Origin: Trichodesmium sp. jk18x7bins.61
Lineage (GTDB): Bacteria; Cyanobacteriota; Cyanobacteriia; Cyanobacteriales; Microcoleaceae
Direction: 5' to 3'
DNA length: 5,743 nt
Assembly: GCA_022822685.1 (NCBI GenBank)
Contig: JAJEAQ010000085.1
Location: 1 to 5,743, forward strand
Shown: positions 5,121-5,743 of the stretch, piece by piece
Numbering within the stretch: position 1 is the stretch's first letter
Layout: every line of letters starts with the position of its first letter
Notes under the pieces: generated by a model
What the model was told of the DNA's origin: nothing
The model's database searches: none
The model's input: only the letters and a program-made list of their open reading frames with translations
Position numbers and translations under genes: made by a program

Positions 5121-5468
5121 GTGCGTTCAAGGATGCATCTGCCTTCCCATTTCTTTTATCAACACCCCCCGCAATTCCTCCCCACCATCTACATGGTGGG
5201 GAGGAATTGCGGGGGTTTAATTCTATCTGAAAACACGAATCATGGAGAGCATCCGATGTGTCAAGTTATGAGTCCACCCTGTAGCCAATTCTACAAAGAT
5301 GTCCTTCCTAAAAGCACCGTAATAGGGTTTGAAGATTTAGCGAGCAGCGCGAAATACGCTTGTTATTCGTACAATGCAGAATCTCATTTAGTAGACAATG
5401 CCAGCGCAAAGTCACCTTACCTTTACAAGCCTCATCCGTCTACAGGGTGGGGTCATTTGCTTTCCTGA
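5121..5468 (+). CDS. Doubtful hypothetical ORF
   Basis: The frame is 115 codons from a GTG at 5121, with possible ATG starts at 5133 and 5256. Its first third is occupied by a 23-bp perfect hairpin (5166-5215), which would be unusual inside a coding region, so if anything is translated the ATG at 5256 (MCQVMSPPCSQFYKDVLPKS onward) is more likely. No domain, signal peptide or membrane segment is visible. The part after the hairpin is richer in GC than the neighbouring DNA. I do not recognise it; it may be an accidental open frame within element-derived DNA. Confidence 0.2.
   Translation: MRSRMHLPSHFFYQHPPQFLPTIYMVGRNCGGLILSENTNHGEHPMCQVMSPPCSQFYKDVLPKSTVIGFEDLASSAKYACYSYNAESHLVDNASAKSPYLYKPHPSTGWGHLLS
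5166..5215. repeat. 23-bp perfect hairpin with CTAC loop
   Basis: Every base from CCCCCGCAATTCC... (5166-5188) is matched by its complement at 5193-5215, leaving only the four-base loop CTAC (5189-5192). There is no T-run directly after it on the plus strand beyond TTT. The perfect stem suggests recent insertion or strong maintenance; possible roles are an IS200/IS605-type end hairpin, a dispersed palindromic repeat or a strong RNA stem. Confidence 0.8.
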
Positions 5469-5515
5469 TCTTTAAATACTAGGAAAAAAACTGCTTTAAT
5501 TTAGACGACATTTTC

Positions 5516-5623
5516 CTAGACATTTATAGACAACTGTGGACAAAATGTATAGGTATAGCCGTCTTTTCGGTGTACAACTTTCAACTTATTCACATGAACA
5601 TTCAAGGCTTTTAGATGCTCTGT
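5516..5623 (-). pseudogene. Possible 3' exon fragment after the group II intron
   Basis: On the minus strand, directly after the likely intron end, a frame stays open for 35 codons to a TAG (5516-5518), reading EHLKALNVHVNKLKVVHRKD and then GYTYTFCPQLSINV. Its look is that of real coding sequence, and I have a vague resemblance in mind to N-terminal parts of cyanobacterial tyrosine recombinases, which I cannot substantiate. The 5' exon would lie beyond the window. After the stop, 5469-5515 holds nothing recognisable. Confidence 0.3.
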
Positions 5624-5743
5624 TATAGTCGACGCTCAATATTATTTGAGGCGCCTCTACTTCAGAACCCCCTGTGAGACTTTCACCTCATCCGGCTCCT
5701 AGTTAGTCTGAGTTCTCACTCTGCTCATGTGTTCATAATGATG
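5622..5743 (-). mobile_element. 3' end of a group II intron (domains V and VI), decayed
   Basis: Group II introns are self-splicing retroelements whose domain V is the catalytic core. The minus strand has a 34-base domain V at 5665-5698: GAGCCGGATGAGG, the GAAA tetraloop region, GTCTCAC, and the closing GGTTC, including the AGC catalytic triad. It is followed by TGAAGTAGAGG and a domain VI stem (CCTCAA 5649-5654 region with TTGAG, 5636-5640) ending in GTCGACTATAAC. In domain V, bases 26-29 are AGGG where complementarity to G6-G7-A8 calls for GTCC-like sequence, so three lower-stem pairs are lost. Upstream, HHYEHMSRVRTQTN and a stop may be the very end of the intron-encoded reverse transcriptase frame. 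The intron 5' part lies outside the window; the exact 3' splice site is uncertain (about 5622-5625). Confidence 0.75.

Noticed and set aside
5121..5130. GTGCGTTCAA as a group II intron 5' end, and GTGCGCC at 5064 likewise
   Set aside because: Both are on the plus strand whereas domain V is on the minus strand, and no domain I structure follows; a short match of this kind is weak evidence.
5532..5543. A DnaA-box-like TTGTCCACA (minus strand)
   Set aside because: A single imperfect box with no cluster and no dnaA or dnaN nearby; not an origin.
1..5743. CRISPR array, defence island or biosynthetic system
   Set aside because: The repeats found are few, unevenly spaced and hairpin-like with no spacer pattern, and no effector or enzyme genes accompany them.

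Overview
The window looks like a decaying stretch of a cyanobacterial chromosome. Four copies of the palindrome GCGATCGC (HIP1, typical of many cyanobacteria) occur at 1055-1062, 1666-1673, 2205-2212 and 4830-4837, and there is a photosystem II D2 gene (psbD). Only about 820 of 5743 bases belong to a clearly intact gene. The rest is pseudogenes, mobile-element debris and foldback repeats. This fits a filamentous, possibly symbiotic cyanobacterium whose genome is eroding (Nostoc azollae-like genomes are one known example), but the species is an inference.

Layout. Positions 117-1132 (minus strand) hold a nearly full-length psbD broken by a nonsense codon (836-838), a one-base deletion (near 668) and a replaced 3' end; psbC, often found next to psbD, is absent. 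Upstream of it (1143-1414) lie repeats that may belong to its old promoter and leader. Positions 1415-1704 carry a strong hairpin and a GC-rich structured segment resembling ends of IS200/IS605-type (TnpB-associated) elements. A roughly 180-bp inverted-repeat element (1962-2142) follows, then a transposase fragment (about 2241-2384) that runs into a structured repeat. A 23-bp sequence is identical at 83-105 and 2415-2437, so the broken psbD and the debris lie between two direct copies; a 16-bp core recurs at 1610-1625.

murI (2511-3332, plus) encodes a complete glutamate racemase needed for peptidoglycan and is the only confident functional protein gene. After it come a possible 50-residue membrane protein (3484-3636, minus), a small inverted-repeat element (3742-3846), an orphan terminator-like hairpin (3968-4032), a degraded TnpB C-terminus (4074-4355, minus), a long stretch without recognisable genes, a 28-bp perfect palindrome (4917-4944), a 61-nt foldback (5022-5082) and a 23-bp perfect hairpin (5166-5215) inside a doubtful ORF. 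The right edge contains the 3' end of a group II intron on the minus strand (domains V and VI) with a damaged domain V, followed by a short open frame that may be its 3' exon.

No operon or multi-gene system is visible. The biological story is selective retention of one essential cell-wall gene among the remains of a photosystem gene and at least four kinds of mobile element.
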